Source of the DNA: Phytoactinopolyspora mesophila | Lineage (GTDB): Bacteria; Actinomycetota; Actinomycetes; Jiangellales; Jiangellaceae | Assembly (NCBI RefSeq): GCF_010122465.1 | Contig: NZ_WLZY01000009.1 | Location: 1 to 64,000, forward strand | Direction of reading: 5' to 3' | Length of the DNA stretch: 64,000 bases | In this document: in pieces, positions 1-9,128 of the stretch | Numbering within the stretch: position 1 is the first letter of the stretch | Layout: each line of letters starts with the position of its first letter | Notes under the pieces: generated by a model | What the model was told of the DNA's origin: nothing | Seen by the model: only the letters and a program-made list of their open reading frames with translations | Database searches by the model: none | Translations under genes and position numbers: made by a program

Positions 1-1020
1 TCCTCCACCTTCGACGGCGCAGTCGTGCTCGACGGAATCCTCGGCGAAGAAGACGGCACCATCGTCAACACCGCCATCAACGCCCTCGCCACCCCCAGTG
101 GCCCCGACGATCAACGCACCCCATCCCAACGCCGCGCCGACGCCCTCGTCGAACTCTGCCGCCGCGCACTCGCCAACCGCGACGTCCCCACCCACGGTGG
201 CGAGCCCACCCACCTCATCGTCATCACCGACCTGGCCACCCTTGAAGCCCGCACCGGCGGGCTCGGCGAACTACCCAACGGATCCATCCTGCGCGGCGAC
301 GCCGTACGCCGCCTCGCCTGCGACGCCCGGATCAGCCGGATCATCACCGGCCCGGACTCCCAACCCCTCGACGTCGGCCGCTCACAACGCACCGCCACCC
401 CCGCACAACGCAAAGCACTACGCCTACGCGACCGCGGCTGCATCTTCCCCGGCTGCGACCGCCCACCCGAATGGACCGACGTCCACCACCTCATCCCCTG
501 GGCCCAAGGTGGGCACACCGATATCGACGAGATGGCCCTGCTCTGCCGCAAACACCACACCGTGGTACACGAGGGCGGCTGGACCATGCTGGCCACCGGG
601 CCGCGACGGTTCCGCTTCGTCGATCCGCATGGAGTTCCTGTACCGGCCGATCCGATCCCACGCACCACCAGCACCGTCACCACCCTCATCAACACCACCC
701 AACCCCCACCCCGAGCCGGACCCACCACCAGCAATGACACCAACACCAACACCGGCTGCGGAAACAGCGGACCAAGCCAGGACCACAAAGACGGCACGGC
801 AGGTGAACACGCCAGAAACCGTCAGGCCAGTGAGCACGCCGCACCCACGGGCAGCACCGACGCGGCCGGCCAGGAAACCGCCGGAGCGACCAGCGATGTA
901 ACCGTTGCTGCAACGAGCCATCCAACGCGCTTGGCACCTGGCGAGGCAGCGAACATTGCTGAACCTGCGACGAGCGCGGACCCACCGACCGATCCTGCCG
1001 ACAGAGCCGACGCCGCCTGA
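1..1020 (+). CDS. DUF222/HNH endonuclease-domain protein, 5' end outside window
   Basis: The reading frame is open from base 1, so the gene starts upstream of the window and only about 340 C-terminal residues are seen. The HNH nuclease core is clear around bases 420-585, with a CIFPGCDRP segment, then WTDVHHLIPW, then LLCRKHHTVVHE; these supply the metal-binding and catalytic histidines. The part before it matches the end of the DUF222 domain that normally precedes HNH in this actinobacterial family (13E12 type in mycobacteria). After the HNH come about 120 residues of Thr/Pro/Ala/Asp-rich low-complexity tail, a variable feature of the family. A second, unrelated-tail member lies at 30374-31765. 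The function of the family is not settled; nuclease activity is inferred from the motif. Confidence 0.85.
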   Translation, partial: SSTFDGAVVLDGILGEEDGTIVNTAINALATPSGPDDQRTPSQRRADALVELCRRALANRDVPTHGGEPTHLIVITDLATLEARTGGLGELPNGSILRGDAVRRLACDARISRIITGPDSQPLDVGRSQRTATPAQRKALRLRDRGCIFPGCDRPPEWTDVHHLIPWAQGGHTDIDEMALLCRKHHTVVHEGGWTMLATGPRRFRFVDPHGVPVPADPIPRTTSTVTTLINTTQPPPRAGPTTSNDTNTNTGCGNSGPSQDHKDGTAGEHARNRQASEHAAPTGSTDAAGQETAGATSDVTVAATSHPTRLAPGEAANIAEPATSADPPTDPADRADAA

Positions 1021-1228
1021 ACGGCGAAGCCTGAGCACCACGGTCTTGGACACCACAGCCTTGAGCGCCACAGCCTTGAGCGCCACAGAGCACGGGAACC
1101 CGTGCCTGAGCAGGCACCACCGCCAAGCCTACAGTGCTGTGACCGGATACGCGGCGAGCGCCATCGCCATCGCCAACTACAGCTCGGCCGCGATCACCGG
1201 TCAGAACATGAGGAGGAGGCGTCCGGCG

Positions 1229-3049
1229 TCATGGGGCGGCGGGGACGAAACCAGAGCCCGGCTGATAGTTAGGTGACTGGTGCCGGAAGTACGTGTTGTA
1301 AACCTCGCAGTATCGGCCGCCGGCCCGCAGCAGCGTCGCGTGGTCGCCTTCCTCCATGATGCGGCCGTGGTCGAGCACAATGATCCGATCCACGTGTTCG
1401 ATGGTGGACAGCCGATGCGCGATGACGATGGACGTGCGGCCGGCTAGCACCACGTCGAGACCTTCGGAGATCTGAGCCTCCGTCAGCGGGTCAACGCTGG
1501 CCGTGGCTTCGTCAAGGACGACGATGGCGGGGTCCTGAACCAGCAGCCGCGCCAGCGCCACCAACTGTCTTTGCCCCATCGACAAGGCACGGCCGAACTC
1601 GCCGACGTCGGTGGCCAGCCCGTCCGGCAACGCTTCGAGCCATTCGCCACCCGCGACCTGGCTGGCAGCGGTGAGTACCTCCGCGTCAGTGGATTCCGGG
1701 CGCGGGTACCGGATGTTGTCCGCGACCGTGCCACTGAACAAGAACGGCTGCTGGGGCACCGCACCGATCTGCTGGCGGTACTCCCCGATGTCGAGGCTGC
1801 GGATGTCTCGCCCGTCGACCAGCAACCGGCCTCCGGAGAACTCGTAAAAGCGGGTGATCAGCTTCGACAACGTTGATTTGCCCGCGCCGGTGTGCCCGAC
1901 GAGCGCGACGGTCTCACCGGCTTCGATGACGAGGTTGAACTCTCTCAAGACCGGCCGGGCGGGCTCGTACCCGAAGGTCAGATTGCGGAACTCGATGTGC
2001 CCGGCCAACCGGCCCACCGGCTGTGAATCTTCCTGAACCACCCGCGGTGTGGCATCGATCAGGGCAAATACCCGTTCGGAAGCAGCCATACCCTGCTGGA
2101 ACTGCGACCAGAACGCCGCGATGGACGTCAGCGGGAACCAAAACAGGGCAACGGCCTGCAAGAAGAGATACCAGTCTCCGGCACTGAGCGAGCCACCGAT
2201 CACCGCCGTGCCACCCACCTGGACCAGCACGACGGTCGCCAACCCGGCGACCAGGAACAACAGCGGAAAGATGCCGGAGAAGACAAAGCCCTGCCGCAGG
2301 GTGACGGCGTAACTCTGCTGGTTGATCGGGCGGAACTCCGAATAGACCGTGTGCTCCTGCCGGAAGTTCTTGGCCACCGAGATTCCGCCCATGGTCTCCT
2401 GTAGGTTCGCATTGACCCTGGCCAGCGAACGCTGGGCACGCAGCGTATTGCGACGGGCGACGCGCCGGAACAACAGCGCCAGCCCTATCACGATCGGCGA
2501 CACGAGCAGAGTGAGCAACGCCAATTCCACGTTGCGCAGGAACAACAATCCGGTGATGAACCCAACCAGCAATACCTGACTGAGCAGGTTCATGGTGAGG
2601 TTGACCACGGTGGCGAAATCGTCGGTGTCGGAGGTGACCCGGCTGACGATCTTGCCGGTGGCATGCTCGTCATAGAACGACATGTCGCGGTCGAGCACCG
2701 CGTCGAAGGCATCCTCACGCAGATCGAGCACGACGTCTCCGGTGACCTTGGCGCTGTACCACTGGCGGAAGAAGTTGAACACCCAACCGAGCACACCCGC
2801 CGCCAGGATGCCAGCAGTCAGTATCCAGCCGATGTCGGCGACCGTCCCTGCCTCGATCCGGTCGACGCCCCAGCTGATCAGCAGCGGCATGGCGGTCTGG
2901 GTCAGTGAGTGCAGCACGATCATGACCGCCACCAGGGCCATGGCGGCGAACTTCGGCCGGAAGTAACGCAGTACCCGCCGCAGCAGCTCCCGGTCGTCAT
3001 ACGTGCGGTCGTAGTCCTCGACATCGAGGCCGTTCATGATGAAGCCCAT
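1229..3049 (-). CDS. ABC exporter half-transporter, consensus-Walker-B subunit
   Basis: This is a 606-residue type I ABC exporter with an N-terminal six-helix membrane domain (about residues 35-320) and a C-terminal nucleotide-binding domain. Walker A is GHTGAGKST (near 386), Walker B ends in VVLDEATAS with the catalytic Glu (near 513), and the H-loop is IAHRLS. The signature motif reads LSMGQRQ instead of LSGGQ. The start codon shares one base with the stop of the upstream exporter gene (TGATG), so the two are translationally coupled and should form a heterodimer. The altered signature would face the degenerate Walker B of the partner, the usual layout in heterodimeric exporters such as TmrAB or BmrCD. 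The substrate cannot be told from sequence. Confidence 0.93.
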   Translation of the reverse strand: MGFIMNGLDVEDYDRTYDDRELLRRVLRYFRPKFAAMALVAVMIVLHSLTQTAMPLLISWGVDRIEAGTVADIGWILTAGILAAGVLGWVFNFFRQWYSAKVTGDVVLDLREDAFDAVLDRDMSFYDEHATGKIVSRVTSDTDDFATVVNLTMNLLSQVLLVGFITGLLFLRNVELALLTLLVSPIVIGLALLFRRVARRNTLRAQRSLARVNANLQETMGGISVAKNFRQEHTVYSEFRPINQQSYAVTLRQGFVFSGIFPLLFLVAGLATVVLVQVGGTAVIGGSLSAGDWYLFLQAVALFWFPLTSIAAFWSQFQQGMAASERVFALIDATPRVVQEDSQPVGRLAGHIEFRNLTFGYEPARPVLREFNLVIEAGETVALVGHTGAGKSTLSKLITRFYEFSGGRLLVDGRDIRSLDIGEYRQQIGAVPQQPFLFSGTVADNIRYPRPESTDAEVLTAASQVAGGEWLEALPDGLATDVGEFGRALSMGQRQLVALARLLVQDPAIVVLDEATASVDPLTEAQISEGLDVVLAGRTSIVIAHRLSTIEHVDRIIVLDHGRIMEEGDHATLLRAGGRYCEVYNTYFRHQSPNYQPGSGFVPAAP

Positions 3050-4887
3050 CAGACGACCGCCCCTTCTTCCGGTTCTTCCGGGACAGACGCCACCTGGCTG
3101 CCCGGTGCGACGTCGACCTCGTCGTAATGCGCGAAGATTCGCCGGTAGAGCGAACTGCGCTGGAGGAGCTCGTCGTGGGTGCCGAAGTCGACGAGCTCTC
3201 CACGGCGGAGTAGCAGCACCTTGTCCGCCCAGCGGATCTGCGCCAGCCGGTGGGTGATGAGCAAGGTGGTGCGCCCCGCCAGGATCCGCTTGATGGCCTG
3301 CTGGATCAGGTCTTCGGTGGCGGAGTCGATGGCGCTGGTCGAATCGTCCAGAATCAGGATGGCCGGGTCGGTGAGCAACGCCCGCGCGATGGCCAGCCGC
3401 TGCCGTTGTCCGCCGGACAGTGTGACGCCACGCTCGCCGATCACCGTCTCGTAGCCGTCGTCCAGCTCGGAGATGAACTCCTCGGCCTGGGCATCTCGGG
3501 CGGCTTGGACGACGGCATCACGGTCCACCTGCTGGCCGAGACTGAACGCGATGTTCTCCGCCACCGAACGGGAGAACAACACGATGTCCTGTTCGATGGT
3601 TGATATCTGCGACCGGAGCGAGTCGAGGTTCCAATCCTGCACATCCACGCCGTCAACCAGGACCCGGCCGGAGTTCACGTTGTAGATACGCGGTACCAGC
3701 TTGGTGAGTGTGCTCTTGCCGGCGCCGGTCTCCCCGACCACGGCCACGGTCTCGCCGGGGCGCGCGGTGAATGTGACGTCGCGCAGTACCGGCTCGGCGT
3801 CACCGTAACCGAAGGTCACGTTCTCGAAGACGATCTCACCGCGGACTCGCGCCTCGCGCCCGGCCGGATTGTGGTCGAGCTCGCTCTCGCTGTTCATGAT
3901 CCTCAGAATCCGGCGGGCGGACACAAGACCGATCTGCACCAGCGAATACGCGAAGATCGAGATGAAAGTGGGAAAGCCAAGCAAACCCATCAGACCCATG
4001 AAGGCGATCACGTCGCCCAAAGACAGGTCGCCAGCGCCGTAGAGCGTCAGCGCGTGCCACAGCGCTCCCGCCATCGCCACGGCCAGGATGAGCGTGGGCA
4101 GGTAGCGCGCCTGGATCAGGCCGTTGCGCACGAACGAGTCGCGGTAGCGCCGCGCATTGCGCTCGAACCGCTGCCGTTCCTGTGCTTCCTGCGCGGTGAC
4201 CTTGATGACTTCGATGCCCCGCACGGCCTCGTTCAGGCCGGCGTTCAGGTCGCCGAACTGCTCCCGCATCGTGGTGGAGACCGGGCTGAGCTGGCGCATG
4301 TAGTGCCACAGCGCGAGAACGAACGCCACCACGAACAGCACCGGCACCAGCAGCAGACGCGGGTCGATGGTGGCGATGAAGATCAAGGGAATAAGCCCTT
4401 GCAGCCCCGAGTCCACGATCAGGTCGAGGCCGGGGGTGACCATGTTGGACAGCTGCCGGATGTCGTTGGCCGCGCGGGCCATCAGGTCTCCGACCCGCTG
4501 CCGGTTGTGGAAGGTCTGGCTCTTGCCGAGCAGGCTGACATACAGCTCGTCCCGGGCATCGCGTTCCAGGCGCTTGGCCAGTACTTCTCCGCTGAGCCGG
4601 GCTCCCAGGTCGAGGATTCCCCGCCCGGCCACCACCAGTAGGAGCGCGACCGACACCATCATCAACGCGCGCGCAGCGTCGCCGTCGCCGCCCAGCACGG
4701 CGTCAAAGGCCCGGCCCGTGAGAGTCGGAATCATCGAATTCAGCGCGACCATCACCGCCGAACCGCCGACGAACCCGAGCAGGTAAAACGGCTGACGGCG
4801 CATGTGGGACCACACCCACCGGACCGGGCCTCTGCGGTCGAACCGGTGCGCGCCGTCGACGGTGAACTCAGAGTTCAGCAAAGACAC
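3049..4887 (-). CDS. ABC exporter half-transporter, degenerate-site subunit
   Basis: This is a roughly 612-residue fused membrane/ATPase subunit of a type I ABC exporter. I place the start at the GTG at 4887, which has GGAG seven bases upstream; the longer open frame to 4965 lacks such a site. The membrane domain is followed by Walker A GETGAGKST (near 386), signature LSGGQRQ (near 490) and Walker B ILDDSTSAID (near 512), where Asp replaces the catalytic Glu. This marks a catalytically weak site. The signature is normal, while that of the partner (1229-3049) is altered, so both departures fall in the same composite ATP site. First gene of a two-gene unit. Confidence 0.92.
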   Translation of the reverse strand: MSLLNSEFTVDGAHRFDRRGPVRWVWSHMRRQPFYLLGFVGGSAVMVALNSMIPTLTGRAFDAVLGGDGDAARALMMVSVALLLVVAGRGILDLGARLSGEVLAKRLERDARDELYVSLLGKSQTFHNRQRVGDLMARAANDIRQLSNMVTPGLDLIVDSGLQGLIPLIFIATIDPRLLLVPVLFVVAFVLALWHYMRQLSPVSTTMREQFGDLNAGLNEAVRGIEVIKVTAQEAQERQRFERNARRYRDSFVRNGLIQARYLPTLILAVAMAGALWHALTLYGAGDLSLGDVIAFMGLMGLLGFPTFISIFAYSLVQIGLVSARRILRIMNSESELDHNPAGREARVRGEIVFENVTFGYGDAEPVLRDVTFTARPGETVAVVGETGAGKSTLTKLVPRIYNVNSGRVLVDGVDVQDWNLDSLRSQISTIEQDIVLFSRSVAENIAFSLGQQVDRDAVVQAARDAQAEEFISELDDGYETVIGERGVTLSGGQRQRLAIARALLTDPAILILDDSTSAIDSATEDLIQQAIKRILAGRTTLLITHRLAQIRWADKVLLLRRGELVDFGTHDELLQRSSLYRRIFAHYDEVDVAPGSQVASVPEEPEEGAVV

Positions 4888-4981
4888 AGTGCGCTCCGGA
4901 CATAGACGGCCTGGGGTCTGCAGCGGTGGGTGGCGACGGACCCACATAGTTCTACCTGATTCCACCGACAGGGTCGCGGCA

Positions 4982-5656
4982 TTATTCGCCGGTTGCGGCG
5001 CTCATCAGTCCGCTCGACCACGCCCAGCCCGCGACCCCGACCCGATTGCGCACGCCCAGCTTCTGCTGGATGTTCGCGAGGTGGTTCTTGGCCGTGCCGG
5101 GGCTGATGAAGAGCTCGGCGGCCACTTCGGCATTGCTGCATCCTTGCGCGACGAGTCGCGCCACCTCCACCTCGCGCTCGGTCAGCGCACTCGCCGGCAC
5201 GGTGTCGTGAGTTCCACCGCCCGGCGCCGGAGATCGCATGTGCGCCAATAGGCGGACGGTGATCTGCGGGCTGATCAGCGTATCCCCGGCCACGGCCGCG
5301 CGAACCGCCTCGATCAAAAGGTTCGGTCCGGAGCGTTTGAGCAGGAAGCCGCATGCACCACCCCGCAACGCGGCATGCACATATGTGTCGAGGTCGAACG
5401 TCGTGACCACAACCACACGCACCGGAGCCGCGACCGAGGGGCCCGCCAGCCGCCGGGTGAGCTCGAGCCCGTCCATCCGAGGCATCCGGACATCGGCCAG
5501 CACGACGTCGGGCCGCAGCCTGCTCACCATCTCGAGAGCCGCCATGCCGTCCGCGGCCTCGCCGACTACCTGCATATCCGGCTGCGCGTCCAGCACCATC
5601 CGGAACGCGCCGCGGATAGCCTCCTGGTCGTCGGCGATGACGATCCGGGTGGTCAT
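4982..5656 (-). CDS. NarL/FixJ-family response regulator
   Basis: This 224-residue regulator has a receiver domain starting [15 protein letters not shown] with the phosphoacceptor Asp in [13 protein letters not shown] (about residue 54), and a LuxR-type helix-turn-helix ([15 protein letters not shown], then [20 protein letters not shown]). I chose the ATG at 5656 because the receiver domain begins directly there and because the codon overlaps the stop of the kinase gene (ATGA), which gives translational coupling. It is expected to be phosphorylated by the kinase at 5653-6864 and to bind DNA as a dimer. Likely targets are the adjacent exporter genes (1229-4887) or the divergent membrane protein (7069-8208), but no operator could be assigned. 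Confidence 0.95.
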   Translation of the reverse strand: MTTRIVIADDQEAIRGAFRMVLDAQPDMQVVGEAADGMAALEMVSRLRPDVVLADVRMPRMDGLELTRRLAGPSVAAPVRVVVVTTFDLDTYVHAALRGGACGFLLKRSGPNLLIEAVRAAVAGDTLISPQITVRLLAHMRSPAPGGGTHDTVPASALTEREVEVARLVAQGCSNAEVAAELFISPGTAKNHLANIQQKLGVRNRVGVAGWAWSSGLMSAATGE

Positions 5657-6864
5657 CGTCCCCCCTCCGGACCAGCTGAGTAGGTGGCCACCAGGGGCAG
5701 CCGTGCGGAGACCCGCCATCCCTGGCCGTCCGGGCCGGCACGAAACGTGCCGGAGAGCGCCTCGACCCGTTCGGCCAGACCGGGCAGGCCGACTCCGCCG
5801 CGGCGACCCAGATCCGGGATCGGTGCTCCACCGGCGTCGTTGCTCACGAGAACCTCCAGCTCATCGCCGTCCTCGCGGATGACGATCCGCACCGTGGTCG
5901 CCGACGGCGCGTGCCGGCGTACGTTGGTCAGCGCCTCGACGACCACCCGGTGGACCGTGCCCGCGAGCTCGCGCGGCACCCGGGCGACCAGGTCCGGATC
6001 CAGGCACAGACGAACATCCGCCGCGCCGGCGCTTCCGAACCGTTCAACCAGCTCAGGTAGTTCGGCCAGGCCTGGCGATGCCCCGCTCACGCCCACCTGC
6101 CGATCGGAGGCATTCCCGTCGCCGCGCAGGAGGTGCACGGTGCTGTCCATCGAGGTCATCGCCCGCAAGCCGGCCGCCTCGATCCGGCGCAACACCACCT
6201 GGACCGGGTGACCGTCGTCAGTGATGACCTGGGCGGCCTGCGCCTGGGCGATCATCTCACTGACGTCATGGGCGACGTAATCGTGCAGATCGTGTGCGAG
6301 TTCTAGCCGCTGCGCCTGCCGTGCGGCAGCAACGGCACGCGCCCGACGGTGGTCCAGATGGCGCAGGTACAGACCGACCGCGGCGGCGAGAATCGGACCG
6401 AGGGCCCAGAATGCCACCGCGTAGACCGACTCCTCGACGGTCAATTGGTCCGCGTCCGAGTAACCGGTGGCCCGCAGAACGCTCACCGAAGCCGCCAGCC
6501 CGGCCAGGCAACCCGCGACCACAGCCGCCCGCACCGTTGCCCAGCGGACGACCACTCCGACCAGTACACACAGCAGCGCGGTCTCGGCGACCGCCAACGG
6601 CGGCATACCCGGCCAGTCCAGCACCCGGTGGCCGAGCGTCGCCACACCGGACACCACACCGGCGCCACCGACAAGCCACGGCAGCCACGGCAGCCACGAC
6701 TTCGACCGCGGCCACCAGATCATCAGGATCGCCACGACGGCCGTCGTCGTCGCCAGCGGCCGGGCCCAGGGCACGGCGACGCCCCACCCGAGCAGCGCAA
6801 TCACCAGTACCGTGCAGCCGGCAGACCGGATCCGGCGGTGTGCGCCGGCGCCGCTCCGGATCAT
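5653..6864 (-). CDS. Sensor histidine kinase, HisKA_3 type
   Basis: This 403-residue kinase has about five to six hydrophobic segments in the first 165 residues, a HisKA_3 dimerisation domain with the phosphoacceptor His in [14 protein letters not shown] (near residue 192), and a HATPase_c domain with an N-box ([15 protein letters not shown]) and a glycine-rich [12 protein letters not shown] segment. There is no large extracytoplasmic sensor domain, so it probably senses a membrane-linked cue. Such intramembrane kinases often sit beside ABC exporters and respond to cell-envelope stress or antimicrobial peptides in Gram-positive bacteria; that role is inferred from context. Stop overlaps the start of the response regulator. 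No strong ribosome binding site precedes the ATG at 6864. Confidence 0.93.
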   Translation of the reverse strand: MIRSGAGAHRRIRSAGCTVLVIALLGWGVAVPWARPLATTTAVVAILMIWWPRSKSWLPWLPWLVGGAGVVSGVATLGHRVLDWPGMPPLAVAETALLCVLVGVVVRWATVRAAVVAGCLAGLAASVSVLRATGYSDADQLTVEESVYAVAFWALGPILAAAVGLYLRHLDHRRARAVAAARQAQRLELAHDLHDYVAHDVSEMIAQAQAAQVITDDGHPVQVVLRRIEAAGLRAMTSMDSTVHLLRGDGNASDRQVGVSGASPGLAELPELVERFGSAGAADVRLCLDPDLVARVPRELAGTVHRVVVEALTNVRRHAPSATTVRIVIREDGDELEVLVSNDAGGAPIPDLGRRGGVGLPGLAERVEALSGTFRAGPDGQGWRVSARLPLVATYSAGPEGGR

Positions 6865-7068
6865 CGGCCACTGCCTGACGCCGTCGAGCGAACCATGACC
6901 CCGAGCCTACTGGCCGCCACGGTCCCGCACCTGTGCCGTTCGGCATATTTCCCGTGGTCAGCGCCGACTGATTGCGGCCGAACGGCATCTGGTGACCGGC
7001 ACGCCCCGGACAGAGGCTGGAAGGGCGAGCGAGAACTGCCCGCATGTCGCGTTCGAAGGGTGCCAAAC

Positions 7069-8208
7069 ATGACCGACTCCACATCCGTTGAAACCCCGCA
7101 CGAGGCCGGGTCCAGCCCAGGAAGCAACCGTGCCGCCCCGGGCGCAGGTGGTGGCCCCGTACGACGAGCCCTGCGCAGATGGCGCTCCTGGGTGGGATAT
7201 GCCGCGGCTGTCTGGGCGTTCGGCTACGGCCTCCTGGGACTGTTATGGACACTGGGCATGCCCGGCTTCCCATTCGGCGAAGGCGACGTCCCGGATGCCC
7301 GGCACCACTCGGTGCTCGGCGAGGCCACGGCGGCCGGCACGGGGCCGTGGATCGCCGCGGTCGGATTCGCGGGCGGGCTGGCCGCGATCGGCCTGGCCCG
7401 GGCCGGAGCTCGCGGGCCGCTGCGGTCATCGCTGATCGCGTCCGGCTGGATCCTCGCCGTCGCGCTCATCTTTGTCATCCCGGACCAACGGGTGCTGACG
7501 ACGATCGCCTATACACCCGCGACTCTCGCCCTCCCATTCGGCTGGCCACCGATGGGGGCTGGTGAGTTCTTCGAGCTGCTGTACCCGTGGACCAACCTCA
7601 ACCTGATCCTGTGCGCGTTGGGCGGGGTGTTCTTCGCGGCGGCCACGGTGGCCTTCCACCTGCGTACGCTCGGGGCATGCCTGCGCTGCGGCCGGCGCCC
7701 TGGACGTGCCGAAGGCTGGACCGCACCGGCGTCGGCGGCACGGTGGGGTCGCTGGGCCGCGTACACGGCCGCACTGGTTCCGTTCACCTACGCCGTGGTC
7801 CGCTGGCTCTGGGCCTTCGGGGTCCCTCTCACCATCTCGAGGGAGTTCCTCGATGAACTGCATGAAGAGGGCGTCGTGTGGGCTGGTGCCTATTTGGCGA
7901 CGCTCGGCGCCCTGGGCGGGGTGCTCACGCTGGGCCTGGTGCAGCGCTGGGGCGTGATCTGGCCCCGGTGGGTGCTCGGCCGGGCCGGCAAACCGGTGCC
8001 CCCGATGTTCCCGATCACCTTCGCGTCTGTCGTCGCCGTTGCCTTGGCTTCAGCTGGACTGGTCATGGTACGGCTCACCGACTGGACTGATCCGGAGGCG
8101 GTAGTCAGCAACCCAGGTGTCCTGTGGCCGGTGTGGGCCGCGGCGCTCGGTGCCGCTGCCCTCGCCTACCACTTCCGCACTCGCGGACGCTGCCACCTGC
8201 ACCCATGA
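7069..8208 (+). CDS. Polytopic membrane protein, function unknown
   Basis: This is a 379-residue protein with roughly eight hydrophobic segments, for example VGYAAAVWAFGYGLLGLLW near the N-terminus and WPVWAAALGAAALAYHF near the end. The ATG at 7069 follows a GAAGGG ribosome binding site; the much longer open frame upstream runs antisense to the kinase gene and is not credible. A CLRCGRRPGRAEGW loop with two cysteines sits between the two halves, which look alike (both have a W.A..LGxxGxxxxxGL-like helix), hinting at an internal duplication. I do not recognise a named family. It is divergent from the two-component system and may be its target. The stop codon lies in the left arm of a long inverted repeat. 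Confidence 0.8.
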   Translation: MTDSTSVETPHEAGSSPGSNRAAPGAGGGPVRRALRRWRSWVGYAAAVWAFGYGLLGLLWTLGMPGFPFGEGDVPDARHHSVLGEATAAGTGPWIAAVGFAGGLAAIGLARAGARGPLRSSLIASGWILAVALIFVIPDQRVLTTIAYTPATLALPFGWPPMGAGEFFELLYPWTNLNLILCALGGVFFAAATVAFHLRTLGACLRCGRRPGRAEGWTAPASAARWGRWAAYTAALVPFTYAVVRWLWAFGVPLTISREFLDELHEEGVVWAGAYLATLGALGGVLTLGLVQRWGVIWPRWVLGRAGKPVPPMFPITFASVVAVALASAGLVMVRLTDWTDPEAVVSNPGVLWPVWAAALGAAALAYHFRTRGRCHLHP

Positions 8209-8255
8209 TCATGAACACTTAGTGACCATATTGGCAACTAAGTGTTCATGATCAT
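8205..8255. terminator. Perfect 19-bp inverted repeat between convergent genes
   Basis: The arms at 8205-8223 and 8237-8255 are perfect reverse complements (ATGATCATGAACACTTAGT and its complement) around a 13-base loop. The arms contain the stop codons of both convergent genes: TGA of the membrane protein at 8206-8208 and TGA of the NagB-like gene at 8252-8254. The position suggests a bidirectional terminator, although the stem is unusually AT-rich for this genome. Confidence 0.7.
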
Positions 8256-9034
8256 CGGTGGGTATGGGGGAGCTGGGACGCGGCGGCGGGGTCCAGATGT
8301 ACGCTCACCGCCGGATGGGTACGCAGCACGCTCGCCGGGCAGCTGTGGTCGACTGGCCCGGTCAGCGCGCGGGTGACCGCGGGCGCCTTGTGGTCCCCGA
8401 GCACGGTCACGACGATGGCCCGGGCCGCCATCAGTGCTGGAACGGTCAGCGTCACAGCCTGGACTGGGACCTCCTGGAGCGATCCGAAGAGCCCTTCGTC
8501 GACCTGCTGGCGCCGCGACACGTCGTCAAGGGTGATGATTCTGACCCGCTCCGGATCGTCGAACCGCGCCTCGCCCGGTTCGTTGAAGGCGATGTGCCCG
8601 TTGACGCCGATCCCCATACAGGTCAGATCGATCGGCTCAGCGGCGAGAAGGCTCGTGTACCGTCGTGCCTCGGCTGCCGGATCGGAGCCGGGCATGATGC
8701 GCTCGAGGCCGCCTGGATTCACCGGTGTCAGCCGCCGCGCGAGCCACTGCCCGAACGCTTGTGGATGACTGGGCTCGAGCCCCACGTACTCGTCCATGTG
8801 GAAGGCATACAGCCGTGACCAGTCGATACCAGCATCTTTGATCAGGGCCGACAGCATCGTCTCTTGTGAAGGTGCTGATGCGAACACCACTCGAGCCCGT
8901 CCGCGTGTCCGGATCGCCTCCCGAATCACCGCGGTGGCGTCAGCGGCCGCGGCCCCGCCGGCATCCTCCGCGTCGTCGCCAATGCGAAGCGAGACGCCCT
9001 CGCCAGCCCCATCTGTCGCCGCGTTCACGCTCAT
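8252..9034 (-). CDS. Glucosamine-6-phosphate deaminase/isomerase family protein (NagB-like)
   Basis: This 260-residue protein has the family marks: FHMDEYVGLEPSHPQAF, containing the Asp of the proton-relay site, and GIGVNGHIAFNEPGEARF, containing the catalytic His and Glu. The Asp next to that His in E. coli NagB is Asn here, as I recall it is in several Gram-positive NagB proteins. The expected reaction is conversion of glucosamine 6-phosphate to fructose 6-phosphate and ammonia in the cytosol. The ATG at 9034 has a GGAGGAC site. Two LacI-type operators lie 19-55 bases upstream, so the gene belongs to the AGE/ABC regulon around it. Substrate could be a different amino-sugar phosphate. No nagA or sugar kinase gene is present in this cluster. 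Confidence 0.85.
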   Translation of the reverse strand: MSVNAATDGAGEGVSLRIGDDAEDAGGAAAADATAVIREAIRTRGRARVVFASAPSQETMLSALIKDAGIDWSRLYAFHMDEYVGLEPSHPQAFGQWLARRLTPVNPGGLERIMPGSDPAAEARRYTSLLAAEPIDLTCMGIGVNGHIAFNEPGEARFDDPERVRIITLDDVSRRQQVDEGLFGSLQEVPVQAVTLTVPALMAARAIVVTVLGDHKAPAVTRALTGPVDHSCPASVLRTHPAVSVHLDPAAASQLPHTHR

Positions 9035-9052
9035 CTACCGTCCTCCAGGTTA

Positions 9053-9089
9053 TGCAAGCGGTTGCAGACCTCGACTGTAACCGGTTGCA
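9053..9089. promoter_or_regulatory. Tandem LacI-type operators upstream of the NagB-like gene
   Basis: Two 14-bp near-palindromes, TGCAAGCGGTTGCA at 9053-9066 and TGTAACCGGTTGCA at 9076-9089, lie 23 bp apart centre to centre. The same motif recurs at 10186, 14033 and 17324, upstream of the other genes of this cluster. They sit between the promoter region and the ribosome binding site of the NagB-like gene, so the bound repressor would block it directly. Confidence 0.8.
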
Positions 9090-9128
9090 GATGACGGGTC
9101 AACGACCAGCACCGCGTGCTGAGCGACC

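Noticed and set aside
6349-7068. N-terminal extension of the membrane protein frame
   Set aside because: It overlaps the kinase gene antisense; the ATG at 7069 has its own ribosome binding site and starts the hydrophobic protein.
8252-9034. 6-phosphogluconolactonase
   Set aside because: The GHIAFNEP and DEYVGL motifs with their catalytic His and Asp fit the GlcN6P deaminase branch of the shared fold.
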